A stretch of DNA of 64,000 bases from Caecibacteroides pullorum (GTDB lineage Bacteria; Bacteroidota; Bacteroidia; Bacteroidales; Bacteroidaceae). Below the pieces are notes generated by a model. That model saw nothing but the letters and a program-made list of their open reading frames with translations. It did not search any database and was not told where the DNA came from. Shown here in pieces: positions 29,100 through 37,854 of this stretch (positions are counted from its first letter, which is position 1; each line of letters starts with the position of its first letter). The stretch lies in NCBI RefSeq assembly GCF_019239235.1, contig NZ_JAAZTS010000002.1:1-64000 (forward strand), given 5' to 3'. Both the position numbers and the translations under genes were made by a program.

Positions 29100-30344
29100 T
29101 TATTGCAGGCAAGCCTTCATCTGCTCTACAATGTAGCGCACGTCTTCGTCCGTCACGCACGGCCCGCTGGGCAAGCACAGTCCCCGCTTGAACAGCGCTT
29201 CGCTCACTCCGTTCACGTAGCACGGATTGTTCCGGTACACCGGTTGTTTGTGCATCGGCTTCCATAGCGGGCGGCTTTCAATGCCTGCTTCGTCCAGTGC
29301 CATGCGCATGGCTTCCACGTTGCGGTTCGGTTCGCAGTCCGTATGTAGTGTCTTTGCCTCGTGTGTCACGCCTGCTGCGCCTCCTACGGCTCCCTGTATG
29401 GCTGCCGCATACGCCCGTTCTTCTCCTTTCACCTTCAAGTCCTCGTCCAGCAGAATTGTGTTCAGCCAGTAGTTGCTGTCGTAGCGGGGTGACGGATTTT
29501 CGTGCAGTGTGATGCCCTTCACGTCAGCCAGCAGTTCCTTGTATAGCTTGGCGATGTGCTGGTGATGGGCGATGTGTTCGTTCAGTACCGTCATCTGTCC
29601 GCGTCCGATACCCGCACAGATGTTGCTCATGCGGTAGTTGTACCCGATCTCTTCATGCTGGTAGTACGGATACGACTCGCGAGCTTGCGTGGCGTAGAAC
29701 ATGATTTTCTGCTTGGCTGCCTCGTCCGGGCAAATCAGTGCTCCGCCTCCCGAGGTCGTGATCATCTTGTTCCCGTTGAACGACAATACTCCGTATCGTC
29801 CGAACGTACCGCATACCCTTCCGTCGTAGCGGCTTCCCAGTCCTTCCGCAGCATCTTCGATGACGGGGATGTCATATTTCTCCGCCACCGCCATGATTTC
29901 ATCAATCTTCGCAGGCATGCCGTAGAGATAGACCGGCACGATAGCCTTCGGTTTCCGTCCCGTCTTCTCCATGCGGTCTTTGATGGCGGTTTCCAGCAGT
30001 TGCGGATCCATGTTCCACGTGTCCGGTTCCGAATCCACAAATACCGGCGTAGCACCCAGGTACGTCACTGGGTGCGATGAAGCACAGAACGTAAACGTCT
30101 GTACCAACACCTCGTCTCCTGGCTTTACGCCGCAAGCCAAAAGGGCCAGGTGTACTGCTGCCGTACCGGCTGATAATGCTACTACTTCCTTGTTCTCTCC
30201 GGCAAACGCCTTCAAGTCCGCTTCAAAGCCGTTTACGTTCGGTCCCAGAGGCACCACCCAGTTCGTGTCGAAAGCCTCCTGGATATACTTCATTTCGTTG
30301 CCGCTCATGTGAGCCAGGCAAAGGTAAATACGTTTTTGATCCAT
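29100..30344 (-). CDS. DegT/DnrJ/EryC1 PLP-dependent sugar aminotransferase
   Basis: A 414-residue sugar-nucleotide aminotransferase that converts a 4-keto intermediate to a 4-amino sugar. The PLP-binding Lys is in LSFNGNKMITTSGGGALI (about 185), the SAGTAAVHLAL phosphate region is at about 58, and EDAAEGLGSRYDG follows the family's ED-A pattern. In the capsule context it pairs with the 4,6-dehydratase (next gene) and the initiating sugar transferase (previous gene), the same trio that makes and loads AATGal or related diamino-trideoxy sugars. No acetyltransferase for the new amine is present in the locus, so the amine may remain free. Confidence 0.92.
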   Translation of the reverse strand: MDQKRIYLCLAHMSGNEMKYIQEAFDTNWVVPLGPNVNGFEADLKAFAGENKEVVALSAGTAAVHLALLACGVKPGDEVLVQTFTFCASSHPVTYLGATPVFVDSEPDTWNMDPQLLETAIKDRMEKTGRKPKAIVPVYLYGMPAKIDEIMAVAEKYDIPVIEDAAEGLGSRYDGRVCGTFGRYGVLSFNGNKMITTSGGGALICPDEAAKQKIMFYATQARESYPYYQHEEIGYNYRMSNICAGIGRGQMTVLNEHIAHHQHIAKLYKELLADVKGITLHENPSPRYDSNYWLNTILLDEDLKVKGEERAYAAAIQGAVGGAAGVTHEAKTLHTDCEPNRNVEAMRMALDEAGIESRPLWKPMHKQPVYRNNPCYVNGVSEALFKRGLCLPSGPCVTDEDVRYIVEQMKACLQ

Positions 30345-30358
30345 AACTTATATAGTTT

Positions 30359-30970
30359 TTATATCAATTCTCCATTGTACATCATTCGTTTTCCAAAGAC
30401 AGTACAGATTATCATTTGAATATCTTTGATAAACGAATAGTGATGTAAATAATAACGGTTTATTCGTACCTTATCTGGGAAAATAACTTCATCATTGTAT
30501 TGAATTGGATCAGCCTGTTGTGCCAGGAGTTCTTCTTCATTCCGATATTTCAATGATGCAGGTCCTGTTATTCCAGGACGAAGTTTTAAGACCTCCCTGT
30601 CATCTCCGGTTAAGGCATCCGCATAACCGGGAACATCTGGACGTGGACCTACAAAACTCATATCGCCGATAAGTACATTCCAAAGCTCGGGCAATTCATC
30701 CAGTTTATATTTCCTTAGTTTTGCTCCGAAAGGAGTAATACGGCTTTCACCTTTCACCGATATAGAACTACCGGAATGATGAACGGTCATTGACCGAAAT
30801 TTATACATTGTAAATAGCTTTCCATTGCGTCCTACACGCTTTTGAACAAAGAAAGCTGGGCCACCTGGCATCTTTATTTTAATCAATATGGCAACAATTA
30901 ACAATAGTGGCCATAGAATTAATAAACCAGCAAAGGAAACAATGCGGTCAAATAGGAATTTTAATAACAT
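30359..30970 (-). CDS. Initiating sugar-1-phosphate transferase (PglC/WcfS-like)
   Basis: A 203-residue membrane-associated transferase that starts repeat-unit synthesis by placing a sugar phosphate on undecaprenyl phosphate. It is of the short monotopic kind: one N-terminal hydrophobic hairpin (IVSFAGLLILWPLLLIVAIL), then the family's core, KRVGRNGKLFTMYKFRSM, LDELPELWNVL and FVGPRPDVP. I start at ATG 30970 (MLLKFLFDRI); the upstream in-frame Met adds twelve hydrophilic residues not seen in the family. Its gene sits between GT2 and the aminotransferase, so the first sugar is probably the amino sugar made by the next two genes. Confidence 0.92.
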   Translation of the reverse strand: MLLKFLFDRIVSFAGLLILWPLLLIVAILIKIKMPGGPAFFVQKRVGRNGKLFTMYKFRSMTVHHSGSSISVKGESRITPFGAKLRKYKLDELPELWNVLIGDMSFVGPRPDVPGYADALTGDDREVLKLRPGITGPASLKYRNEEELLAQQADPIQYNDEVIFPDKVRINRYYLHHYSFIKDIQMIICTVFGKRMMYNGELI

Positions 30971-31011
30971 ATTTATATTTGGTTTGCAATGTAACAGCTG
31001 ATGCACTCTTT

Positions 31012-31797
31012 TTAAAGTGTGTTATAATTCTTGACGAATAATATTTTCTTCAGTACGCCTGCGCATAAATTAATGAATACACAAAATATGGATGTTATTA
31101 TAGATCTATGCTCAGCTTCTCTAAATAAATTATAATGCCATATAATTAATGACATATAGCTATGATTACTTATAGAACCTACACGTTTTCGATAGAAAGC
31201 TAAAGTTTCATTTAATAAATGGCATGACCTAGCTTTACGAATAACTTTCAGCCACATTGCATAATCATTATTCTTCTTTATATCCTCAATTTGGATTAGA
31301 CCGACTACAGAGGAATCATAAATAACAGTCAAACAACCAGGCCAACAATAAGCATACATACCAAAATAATTAATCTTTTGAGGCCCAGTTACTTTTACAC
31401 CTAATTCTTTGGAATTTTCATCTATCTCAACATAATTCGTATAGGAAAAACACAAGGAATGATTGTGCATAAAAGAAAGCTGTTTTTCTAATTTATCAGA
31501 TTTCCATAAATCATCACTATCTAAAAAAGCAATCCACCTACCATGAGCTATTTTCAACGCATTATTTCTTGTAATAGCTGCTCCACTATTTTTTTCATTG
31601 CATCTATACTTAATACGATTATCTTTATCTATGTATGGTTTTACCACTTCATAAGTATCATCAGTAGAGCAATCATCTACAATTATCATTTCCCAATTTT
31701 GATAAGTTTGCGCTTGGACAGATTGAATAGTTTTTTCAATAAATCGAGCACAATTCCATGTCGGTGTAATAATTGATACTAATCCAAAATCCTTCAT
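31012..31797 (-). CDS. Family 2 glycosyltransferase
   Basis: A 261-residue cytoplasmic-face GT-A transferase. The nucleotide-binding opening is VSIITPTWNCARFIEKTIQS, with DD in IIVDDCSTDDT (about 40) and the DxD in AFLDSDDLW (about 93). After that comes an acceptor domain and a hydrophobic C-terminal helix (SIFCVFINLCAGVLKKIL) that may tether it to the membrane. It is likely to add one sugar of the capsular repeat unit; which one cannot be told. AT-rich, as is the capsule DNA upstream. Confidence 0.9.
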   Translation of the reverse strand: MKDFGLVSIITPTWNCARFIEKTIQSVQAQTYQNWEMIIVDDCSTDDTYEVVKPYIDKDNRIKYRCNEKNSGAAITRNNALKIAHGRWIAFLDSDDLWKSDKLEKQLSFMHNHSLCFSYTNYVEIDENSKELGVKVTGPQKINYFGMYAYCWPGCLTVIYDSSVVGLIQIEDIKKNNDYAMWLKVIRKARSCHLLNETLAFYRKRVGSISNHSYMSLIIWHYNLFREAEHRSIITSIFCVFINLCAGVLKKILFVKNYNTL

Positions 31798-31830
31798 TGT
31801 TTGTATTTAGTATAGTCTTAAAAGCAAATT

Positions 31831-33159
31831 TTAATCTCTTCTAAAAATATCTCTTGTATAAACCTTCTCCTGTACATCATCCAAACAACCATCATATCTA
31901 TTAGCAATAATAGCATTTGATTGCCGTTTGAATTCATCCAAATCATTAACGACTCTAGATCCGAAGAAAGTACTTCCGTCCTCCAATGTGGGTTCATAGA
32001 TAATCACTGTCGCTCCTTTTGCTTTGATACGCTTCATCACACCTTGAATGGAACTCTGGCGGAAATTATCGCTATTAGATTTCATGGTCAGACGAAATAC
32101 CCCAACCACGCATTGTTTTTCCTGAGAGGGATTAAAATCTCCTCGATTATAGTAATCGTAGTAGCCAGCTTTCTTCAACACTTGATCTGCAATGAAGTCC
32201 TTACGGGTACGATTCGATTCCACAATGGCATGAATCAAGTTTTCGGGTACATCTGCATAATTGGCCAACAACTGTTTCGTATCTTTCGGCAAACAATATC
32301 CGCCATAACCAAAAGACGGATTGTTATAATGTGTACCGATACGAGGATCCAGACAGATACCATCAATAATAGCCTGTGTATCCAATCCCTTTACCTCTGC
32401 ATACGTATCCAGTTCGTTGAAATAAGATACACGCAGGGCAAGATAAGTATTGGCAAAAAGTTTCACAGCCTCTGCCTCCTTCAGTCCCATGAACAAAGTA
32501 TCTACATTCTCTTTAATAGCACCTTCCTGCAACAAGGCAGCAAATTGTTTTGCCTTTTCTTCCAGATGCTCCCCCGCAATGGCTTTAATAGCCGCATTCT
32601 CTTCATCTCTACCCTCTATCTGCTTAGGATAACCTACAATGATACGACTGGGATAAAGATTGTCATACAATGCCTTGCTTTCACGCAGAAACTCCGGCGA
32701 AAAAAGCAGATTAAATTTCTTCCCTTGTAAAGCTGGCGTATTCCTGAATTTTTCCGCATACTTCACATACAGACTACGGCAATACCCTACAGGGATGGTA
32801 CTCTTTATCACCATCACCGCATCAGGATTTACCTCCAGCACGAGATCAATCACCTCTTCTACATGACTGGTATCAAAGTAGTTCTTTACCGGGTCATAAT
32901 TTGTCGGAGCAGCGATTACGACAAAATCCGCATTTTTATAAGCAGAACGTCCATCCAAAGTAGCTGTCAAACTAAGCGGTTTCTCCGCCAAATACTTTTC
33001 TATGTACTCATCCTGTATCGGACTGATACGGTTATTGATTTTCTCCACCTTTTCAGGAACAACGTCCACTGCCACTACATGATGATGCTGAGCCAGCAAT
33101 GTGGCAATAGAAAGTCCTACGTAACCGGTACCGGCTACGGCAATTTTATAACTATACAT
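31831..33159 (-). CDS. ugd: UDP-glucose 6-dehydrogenase, AT-rich capsule copy
   Basis: A 442-residue paralogue of the ugd at 22944-24281, with the same [12 protein letters not shown] motif and [11 protein letters not shown] catalytic Cys. Protein sequences agree over most of their length (whole stretches between residues 100 and 330 are identical or nearly so), while the DNA differs strongly in GC and codon choice. It supplies UDP-glucuronate, or its derivatives, to the capsule. It lies 33 bases upstream of the GT2 gene. A 205-base gap precedes it, without a convincing promoter. Confidence 0.93.
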   Translation of the reverse strand: MYSYKIAVAGTGYVGLSIATLLAQHHHVVAVDVVPEKVEKINNRISPIQDEYIEKYLAEKPLSLTATLDGRSAYKNADFVVIAAPTNYDPVKNYFDTSHVEEVIDLVLEVNPDAVMVIKSTIPVGYCRSLYVKYAEKFRNTPALQGKKFNLLFSPEFLRESKALYDNLYPSRIIVGYPKQIEGRDEENAAIKAIAGEHLEEKAKQFAALLQEGAIKENVDTLFMGLKEAEAVKLFANTYLALRVSYFNELDTYAEVKGLDTQAIIDGICLDPRIGTHYNNPSFGYGGYCLPKDTKQLLANYADVPENLIHAIVESNRTRKDFIADQVLKKAGYYDYYNRGDFNPSQEKQCVVGVFRLTMKSNSDNFRQSSIQGVMKRIKAKGATVIIYEPTLEDGSTFFGSRVVNDLDEFKRQSNAIIANRYDGCLDDVQEKVYTRDIFRRD

Positions 33160-33363
33160 AAATAAATAAATTATGTCGTATTTGGGTGTAATACGAGAAT
33201 AAGTGACAAATTATACTTCGTCATCGGTTAACAGATAAGAAATATTTATAATATACACCTTGACCAGTTTGTATAGTCTTAATCTTCTTAATAAGTATCT
33301 TGTGGAGTTAACCAGACTAAGCAATAATATAAATACCTCAAATTTTATGTGAAATCAAAATCA

Positions 33364-34263
33364 TTATTTCAATGCAGTATTTTTAACTAAATAACCATCT
33401 TTATCCAGCCTAACTCCAAAATAATCAAATACAGTTCGGATTTGATTATCATTTTGATGCTCATATCTGTTTGAATGTGTTAATGCTGTGCCTCGATGGA
33501 AATATTGATATAATGCATCAAACGAATAATCAGATTTATGTTTATATACTACATGTTTTAAAGTTTGTTTTAACATTCCACAATACCAAAACCAAACATC
33601 ATCTGCATAAGGACACAATTTTTTAAACATTTTATCATCCATAGCAAGTAAATCTAAAGAATGAGGTGGATATAACACTCCACCGACTCCACAAGGGAAA
33701 ATTAGATTATATCCAATAGTGTTTTTTTTGTATTGCATCCAATTTTCATACATAGCTGCATAACCATTTTTGATAATTGGTTTACTAGCATTTAAACAAC
33801 AAATTGCATCAGGAGTTTTGTTACTAGCATGTGTTAGACGCTCTATCGTGTCTCTTGTATAAATTATATCATCATCTACTGTGATTATATAATCATTAGG
33901 ATATTTTTTTAAACTAGGAATAAGCTTTGTATAAGAACGCATATCCTCACAATACAGTACTTCTAAGCCTTTATGTTTTAACTTTTTTAATTTTGGTGGT
34001 AAATTTCCATCATTCCAGAGAGTTTTATCTAAGCATAGGACAATATGATCAGGAGGCATAGATTGTCGCAAAATAGAAACAATGGAATAATAAACGACTG
34101 ATGTTTTAACTCTACGTCCATAAGAAGTTAAAGAAACTATATAACGCCCTTCTGCTTTCTTTTTAGTTGGCAATGATGGAATACTAAAAAGATGACTATC
34201 AACAAGCCATTTATACAAATATCCAGCAACTACATTTTTTAGAACTAACAATTTACTTAACAT
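33364..34263 (-). CDS. Capsule glycosyltransferase, GT-A like
   Basis: A 299-residue protein; start at ATG 34263 (MLSKLLVLKNVV), the first Met outside the IS66 element. A longer frame starting at 34311 begins inside the IS terminal repeat and is not credible. The opening RYIVSLTSYGRRV and the DDD in YIITVDDDIIY (about residue 131) fit a GT-A glycosyltransferase that reads its donor with a metal-binding DxD. FPCGVGGVLYPP and YADDVWFWYC further on are typical of a small capsular GT family. The IS66 element lies 36 bases upstream, so it separates this gene from glf and may be polar on it. Confidence 0.75.
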   Translation of the reverse strand: MLSKLLVLKNVVAGYLYKWLVDSHLFSIPSLPTKKKAEGRYIVSLTSYGRRVKTSVVYYSIVSILRQSMPPDHIVLCLDKTLWNDGNLPPKLKKLKHKGLEVLYCEDMRSYTKLIPSLKKYPNDYIITVDDDIIYTRDTIERLTHASNKTPDAICCLNASKPIIKNGYAAMYENWMQYKKNTIGYNLIFPCGVGGVLYPPHSLDLLAMDDKMFKKLCPYADDVWFWYCGMLKQTLKHVVYKHKSDYSFDALYQYFHRGTALTHSNRYEHQNDNQIRTVFDYFGVRLDKDGYLVKNTALK

Positions 34264-34299
34264 AATGGTATGAAAAAGTTGTATGCGCTTAATTTTGAT

Positions 34300-34320
34300 G
34301 TAAGCGTCCAATTTTGACGT
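34300..34320 (+). repeat. IS66 left terminal inverted repeat
   Basis: GTAAGCGTCC... over 21 bases; the reverse complement is found exactly at 36570-36590. The eight bases outside (ATTTTGAT) do not match those at the other end (ATATTATA). Confidence 0.9.
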
Positions 34321-34385
34321 ATCCCATAGGGAAAGCCCCTTTAGGAAGCTTTCCTCTTAAAGTTTTCAAAAACCGGACTTGATTT

Positions 34386-36068
34386 TTAAAGTTTGTTAGT
34401 GTTGATTCCAATGGTTATCGGTAGCAAGTTCTCATAATCCCTGCGCCCTTTGACCACCTCACGGAAAAGATTCTTCAAATAAGCCAGGGCGGAGATACCG
34501 TTGGCCCGGCAAGTAGATATCAACGTATGATAGGCGGCCGACACATTCGCCATGCGGTTACTGCCAAAGAACAACGAGTTCTTCCGCTCACCCGCCAAGG
34601 GACGGATGAAACGCTCCGCAATGGTATTGTCGATACTGTAGCGGCCGTCTTTCAAGTAAGCGAATATCTGATTCCAGAAGTTCTTCAGGTAATTGACCGC
34701 CTTTTCCATCAGATCTCCACGGGGAGGATGACCCTCCGAAGTCAGCACATTCAGAAAACTGCGCATGCGACCGATGACTTCCTTTGTCCGCAGGGAATTC
34801 CGCTGTCGGGTTATCTCTTCAGCTGTTAGACCGGACTGGCGATAACTGTCTTCCTGCCCATACAACCAGCCGATGTATTCCAGCATCTGTTTCGCATTCA
34901 GGTCACCGCCCTGCTCGTAGGCATACACGAACTTGGCGCGCGCATGGGCCAAGCAGCAGAGGTGTTCCGTGTCGTACAGCCTGTCTTCCAGATACATGTA
35001 CACATTGTAGCCGTCCGACTGCAGCGCCTTGATCTGCCGGTCGCCCAAAATGTTCTTCAGGGCATCACGGCTGCGGGAACCTTCCTCATAACAGTAGATG
35101 ACAATCTTCTCTTCACGGTTGACCAGACACCAGATATATCTTTTGCGATAACGGTCCTGTACCTTCACCTTGCACCAGGTCTCGTCGCAGTTCACGATGG
35201 CATCTTTCTCCATGGCCATATTCTTGAGCGTTTCAACCAGTCTCTTGGTAAACCCTGCACCTTTCTCAAGCCAGTTGGTCAGGGTCATGCGGCTCAGGAA
35301 CATGCCATGGTCATTCAGACGGTACATCTCACGGTAATAAGGTACATTCAGCACAAAATGGTTGAAGGCCAGATGGGCCAGGAAATCAGCGGATGCGTGG
35401 GTCCCCGGAACTACATCCATGTAATCGGGGCCTCCATCTTTGGAAAGGTAGCCTTCGCAGATTCTACCGTCCGGCAGCTTGTAACGGACAACCTGATACC
35501 TGTGCTCCAGAATATAGCTCACTTGCTCGTAGGAATACTTGTGGAATGTCTTGATAATAACAGCTTCTTTCGGCAAACGGCAGAAATCGAAATCATGGCA
35601 CACGGACTTATCTGCCTTCATACGTTTGTAAGAAATTCCCTGGCGGTATGGCCGTTCCTGTTTACTACCAGCAGATGACGGAATGTCCGTTCCCCTCTCC
35701 TCCGAAGGAAGGTTGGGAGTGGAACTGCCGTCAAAATCTTCCTTGTCAGCTTCGCGGGAATCGGAACCACGGTTCTTGGACGAAAGTTTCTGGGTCTTGC
35801 CGTCGAAGCGGTTCTTGTCTGAAAGCTTCTTCTGTTCCTTCAAGGCGGCATTCTCCTTCCGGAGCTTTTCTATCAAGGCATCACGATCCGACAGCATACG
35901 TTTCAGCTCATCATTTTGTCTCAGTAATCGCTGGGAATTTTCATTCAGAGCCAGCAGCTGCTCGGTCATACGGTCAAGCTTTTCCAGAAGCTTTGCTTCA
36001 CGTTCCTTGTCAGCCTTGCGTAAGGCAAAAAGTTCGTCAAGCAACATTGATTTTTCCATGGAATTCAT
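34386..36068 (-). CDS. tnpC: IS66 transposase TnpC
   Basis: A 560-residue DDE transposase of the IS66 type: N-terminal coiled coil (about 20-80, LLEKLDRMTEQLLALNENSQ), a low-complexity linker, a zinc-binding-like region, the catalytic core with NCDETWCKV (first Asp) and LQSDGYNVY (second), and a final Glu region (IAERFIRPLAGERKNSLFFGS) followed by the C-terminal domain. The start ATG at 36068 overlaps the tnpB stop as ATGA, so it is translationally coupled. The frame is complete. Confidence 0.95.
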   Translation of the reverse strand: MNSMEKSMLLDELFALRKADKEREAKLLEKLDRMTEQLLALNENSQRLLRQNDELKRMLSDRDALIEKLRKENAALKEQKKLSDKNRFDGKTQKLSSKNRGSDSREADKEDFDGSSTPNLPSEERGTDIPSSAGSKQERPYRQGISYKRMKADKSVCHDFDFCRLPKEAVIIKTFHKYSYEQVSYILEHRYQVVRYKLPDGRICEGYLSKDGGPDYMDVVPGTHASADFLAHLAFNHFVLNVPYYREMYRLNDHGMFLSRMTLTNWLEKGAGFTKRLVETLKNMAMEKDAIVNCDETWCKVKVQDRYRKRYIWCLVNREEKIVIYCYEEGSRSRDALKNILGDRQIKALQSDGYNVYMYLEDRLYDTEHLCCLAHARAKFVYAYEQGGDLNAKQMLEYIGWLYGQEDSYRQSGLTAEEITRQRNSLRTKEVIGRMRSFLNVLTSEGHPPRGDLMEKAVNYLKNFWNQIFAYLKDGRYSIDNTIAERFIRPLAGERKNSLFFGSNRMANVSAAYHTLISTCRANGISALAYLKNLFREVVKGRRDYENLLPITIGINTNKL

Positions 36069-36154
36069 ATCATCTCCCCTTTGCCATATTTGCAGCGCAT
36101 ATCATGGAAGTTTCGCAGGTAATAAAACCTGTTCATTCCTGTAATGTTTAACAT
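36065..36154 (-). pseudogene. tnpB: Truncated IS66 tnpB
   Basis: Only 29 codons (MLNITGMNRFYYLRNFHDMR, then CKYGKGEMI and stop). The first part matches the beginning of IS66 TnpB (an aromatic stretch followed by DMR); normal TnpB has about 115 residues, so most of the gene has been deleted. Its ATG overlaps the tnpA stop by seven bases, and its stop overlaps the tnpC start, as in intact elements, so the deletion kept both junctions. Confidence 0.7.
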
Positions 36155-36509
36155 AGCACCTCCAGCTTCTCTACCAGGTTCTTCAAACCCTCGTAGCTTA
36201 AGTTCCGTTGCTGTATGTGCATTCCACCCGTCATATGGATATCTATCATGAATCTCACCGTAGGGGATGACAAGGCACCTCCCATGGATGGGGTGGAAGC
36301 TGAAAGATCCTTTTCCGATTCTTGCTCCACTTGTTGTCCTTCTACCTGTACTGGGACAATGTGATGTCGGGTATCCTTGTTCCATTTGTGAAACAGATTG
36401 TAGGGTACTTTGTTTTTCAAACAGAAGTCCTGGACGGACTCGCCTTTTGCGGTATCGTCTCCGCTTTGTAACGGATGAACAAATGCTCAAAATCACTGCT
36501 GCTATACAT
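36148..36509 (-). pseudogene. tnpA: Frame-broken IS66 tnpA
   Basis: The gene begins at ATG 36509 (MYSSSDFEHLFIRYKAETIP) and would end in TGA after 29 codons in that frame. In the -1 frame the protein goes on as GESVQDFCLKNKVPYNLFHK, the expected TnpA helix-turn-helix region, to the stop at 36148. The shift falls in the run CCGCAAAAGGC (36451 or thereabouts), where one more A would restore a single frame (IPQKGESV). So either one A was lost, or a -1 programmed shift on the A-run is used. An inactive gene is the simpler reading. Confidence 0.75.
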
Positions 36510-36569
36510 GTTTACTGAGTTTTTGATTACAGCAGTGAAGGTCGAGTTTTTTTTGTACTTCAGGGCAAG

Positions 36570-36590
36570 ACGTCAAAATTGGACGCTTAC
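36570..36590 (-). repeat. IS66 right terminal inverted repeat
   Basis: Perfect 21-base inverted copy of 34300-34320. Confidence 0.9.
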
Positions 36591-36629
36591 ATATTATATT
36601 GGTTCGTCTACAGAGCCTTTATCTATCGG

Positions 36630-36682
36630 TTACTCAAATTCCTTCAGAGCATCACAGCTGCAGAAACCACCTTTATAATTGT
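36630..36682 (-). mobile_element. Relic of an older IS66 transposase gene
   Basis: Just outside the right end of the intact element, CTTCAGAGCATCACAGCTGC (36641-36660) aligns with CTTCAGGGCATCACGGCTGC inside the intact tnpC (about 35056-35075). On the minus strand the frame reads NYKGGFCSCDALKEFE and stop, comparable to the transposase segment EEGSRSRDALKNILGD. It is a short, decayed piece of another IS66 copy in the same orientation. The remaining bases up to the glf stop (36683-36732) show nothing clear. Confidence 0.5.
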
Positions 36683-36732
36683 TGGAGAGGAGGTCTATTT
36701 TTTGTACTTATAGTGATTTATCATTTGTGTGG

Positions 36733-37854
36733 TTATAAATTTAGCAATTGTTTACTTTTCTCTAAGGCTGAATAAATGACTTGATCCATGTCATAATATT
36801 TATATTCGCCAAGTCGACCACCAAATATTACATGCTTTTCTTTATCGGCTAAAGCTTTATATCGATTATATAATTTTATATTATAATCATCATTTATTGG
36901 ATAATATGGTTCATTGCCCAAATGCCATTCTGTGCTATATTCACGACTAATAATTGTATGTGGAATGTCTTCACCAAGATTGTTTTTCCCAAATTCAAAC
37001 CATTTATGTTCAATAATTCTTGTCCAAGGCGTTTTTGTGTCGGTATAATTTACTGCAGCATTTCCTTGAAAATTAGAGATGTTGAGAATTTCTTCTTCAA
37101 AGCGAACGGAACGATATTGAAGTTCTCCTAAAGAATAATTATAAAAAGTGTCAATAGATCCTGTATATACTATTTTATCAGCCTTTCTATCCCATTCTGT
37201 TTTATTTTTTAAATAATCACTATCTGTTAATACTTCAATACCATTTAATATATTTTTAACTAATTGGGTGTATCCTCCTATAGGGATACCTTGATAAAGG
37301 GCATTAAAATAGTTGTTGTCATATGTAAATCTAACAGGAAGTCTTTTAATAATAAATGCTGGTAATTTTGAACACGGCCTTCCCCATTGTTTTTCAGTAT
37401 ACCCTTTTATAAGTCTCTCATATATATCAATACCTACAAGTGAGATTGCCTGTTCTTCCAGATTTTGTGGTACGATGATGTTGGCTTCTTTTCTTTGTTG
37501 TTCTATTATTCTCATTGCCTCTTGTGGTGTTGTAACTCCCCACATTTTATTAAATGTATACATATTAAAAGGCAATGAATATATATCACCATTGTAATTT
37601 GCAATTGGACTATTAACAAAGTTGTTGAAAGATGCAAAGCGGTTAATGTAATTCCATACTATTTGATTATTGGTATGAAATATATGTGCGCCATATTTAT
37701 GCACATGAATATCTTCAATTTTTTCTGTATAGACATTTCCACCAATGTGTGAGCGCTTATCTATAACTAAGACTGTTTTCCCATGATCTGTAGCTTCACG
37801 AGCAAAAACTGCTCCATATAATCCCGCACCAACAACCAAAAAATCTTTTTTCAT
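36733..37854 (-). CDS. glf: UDP-galactopyranose mutase
   Basis: FAD-dependent enzyme that isomerises UDP-galactopyranose to UDP-galactofuranose. The N-terminal FAD motif is LVVGAGLYGAVFAREA, followed by IDKRSHIGGNVYTE and the family signature KYGAHIFHTNN (about 53-63). GYTEKQWGRPC and the arginine-rich C-terminal substrate region are also in place; 373 residues is normal. The ATG overlaps the stop of the upstream galactofuranosyltransferase-like gene by four bases, so supply and use of galactofuranose are coupled. Last gene before the IS66 element. Confidence 0.97.
   Translation of the reverse strand: MKKDFLVVGAGLYGAVFAREATDHGKTVLVIDKRSHIGGNVYTEKIEDIHVHKYGAHIFHTNNQIVWNYINRFASFNNFVNSPIANYNGDIYSLPFNMYTFNKMWGVTTPQEAMRIIEQQRKEANIIVPQNLEEQAISLVGIDIYERLIKGYTEKQWGRPCSKLPAFIIKRLPVRFTYDNNYFNALYQGIPIGGYTQLVKNILNGIEVLTDSDYLKNKTEWDRKADKIVYTGSIDTFYNYSLGELQYRSVRFEEEILNISNFQGNAAVNYTDTKTPWTRIIEHKWFEFGKNNLGEDIPHTIISREYSTEWHLGNEPYYPINDDYNIKLYNRYKALADKEKHVIFGGRLGEYKYYDMDQVIYSALEKSKQLLNL

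Larger units (their letters stand above)
34300..36590 (-). mobile_element. IS66-family insertion sequence, degenerate
   Basis: A 2291-base element bounded by perfect 21-base inverted repeats. It carries tnpC (intact), a 29-codon tnpB stub and a tnpA with a -1 frame break, in the usual tnpA-tnpB-tnpC order with overlapping starts. IS66 elements usually make an 8-base target duplication; none is present (ATTTTGAT on the left, ATATTATA on the right), so the present flanks were not joined by a simple insertion. It splits the capsule operon between glf (upstream) and a glycosyltransferase (downstream). Confidence 0.92.

Noticed and set aside
34263..34311. Longer N-terminus of the glycosyltransferase (start at 34311)
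   Set aside because: The extra 16 codons start inside the IS66 terminal repeat, so they are a chance extension.
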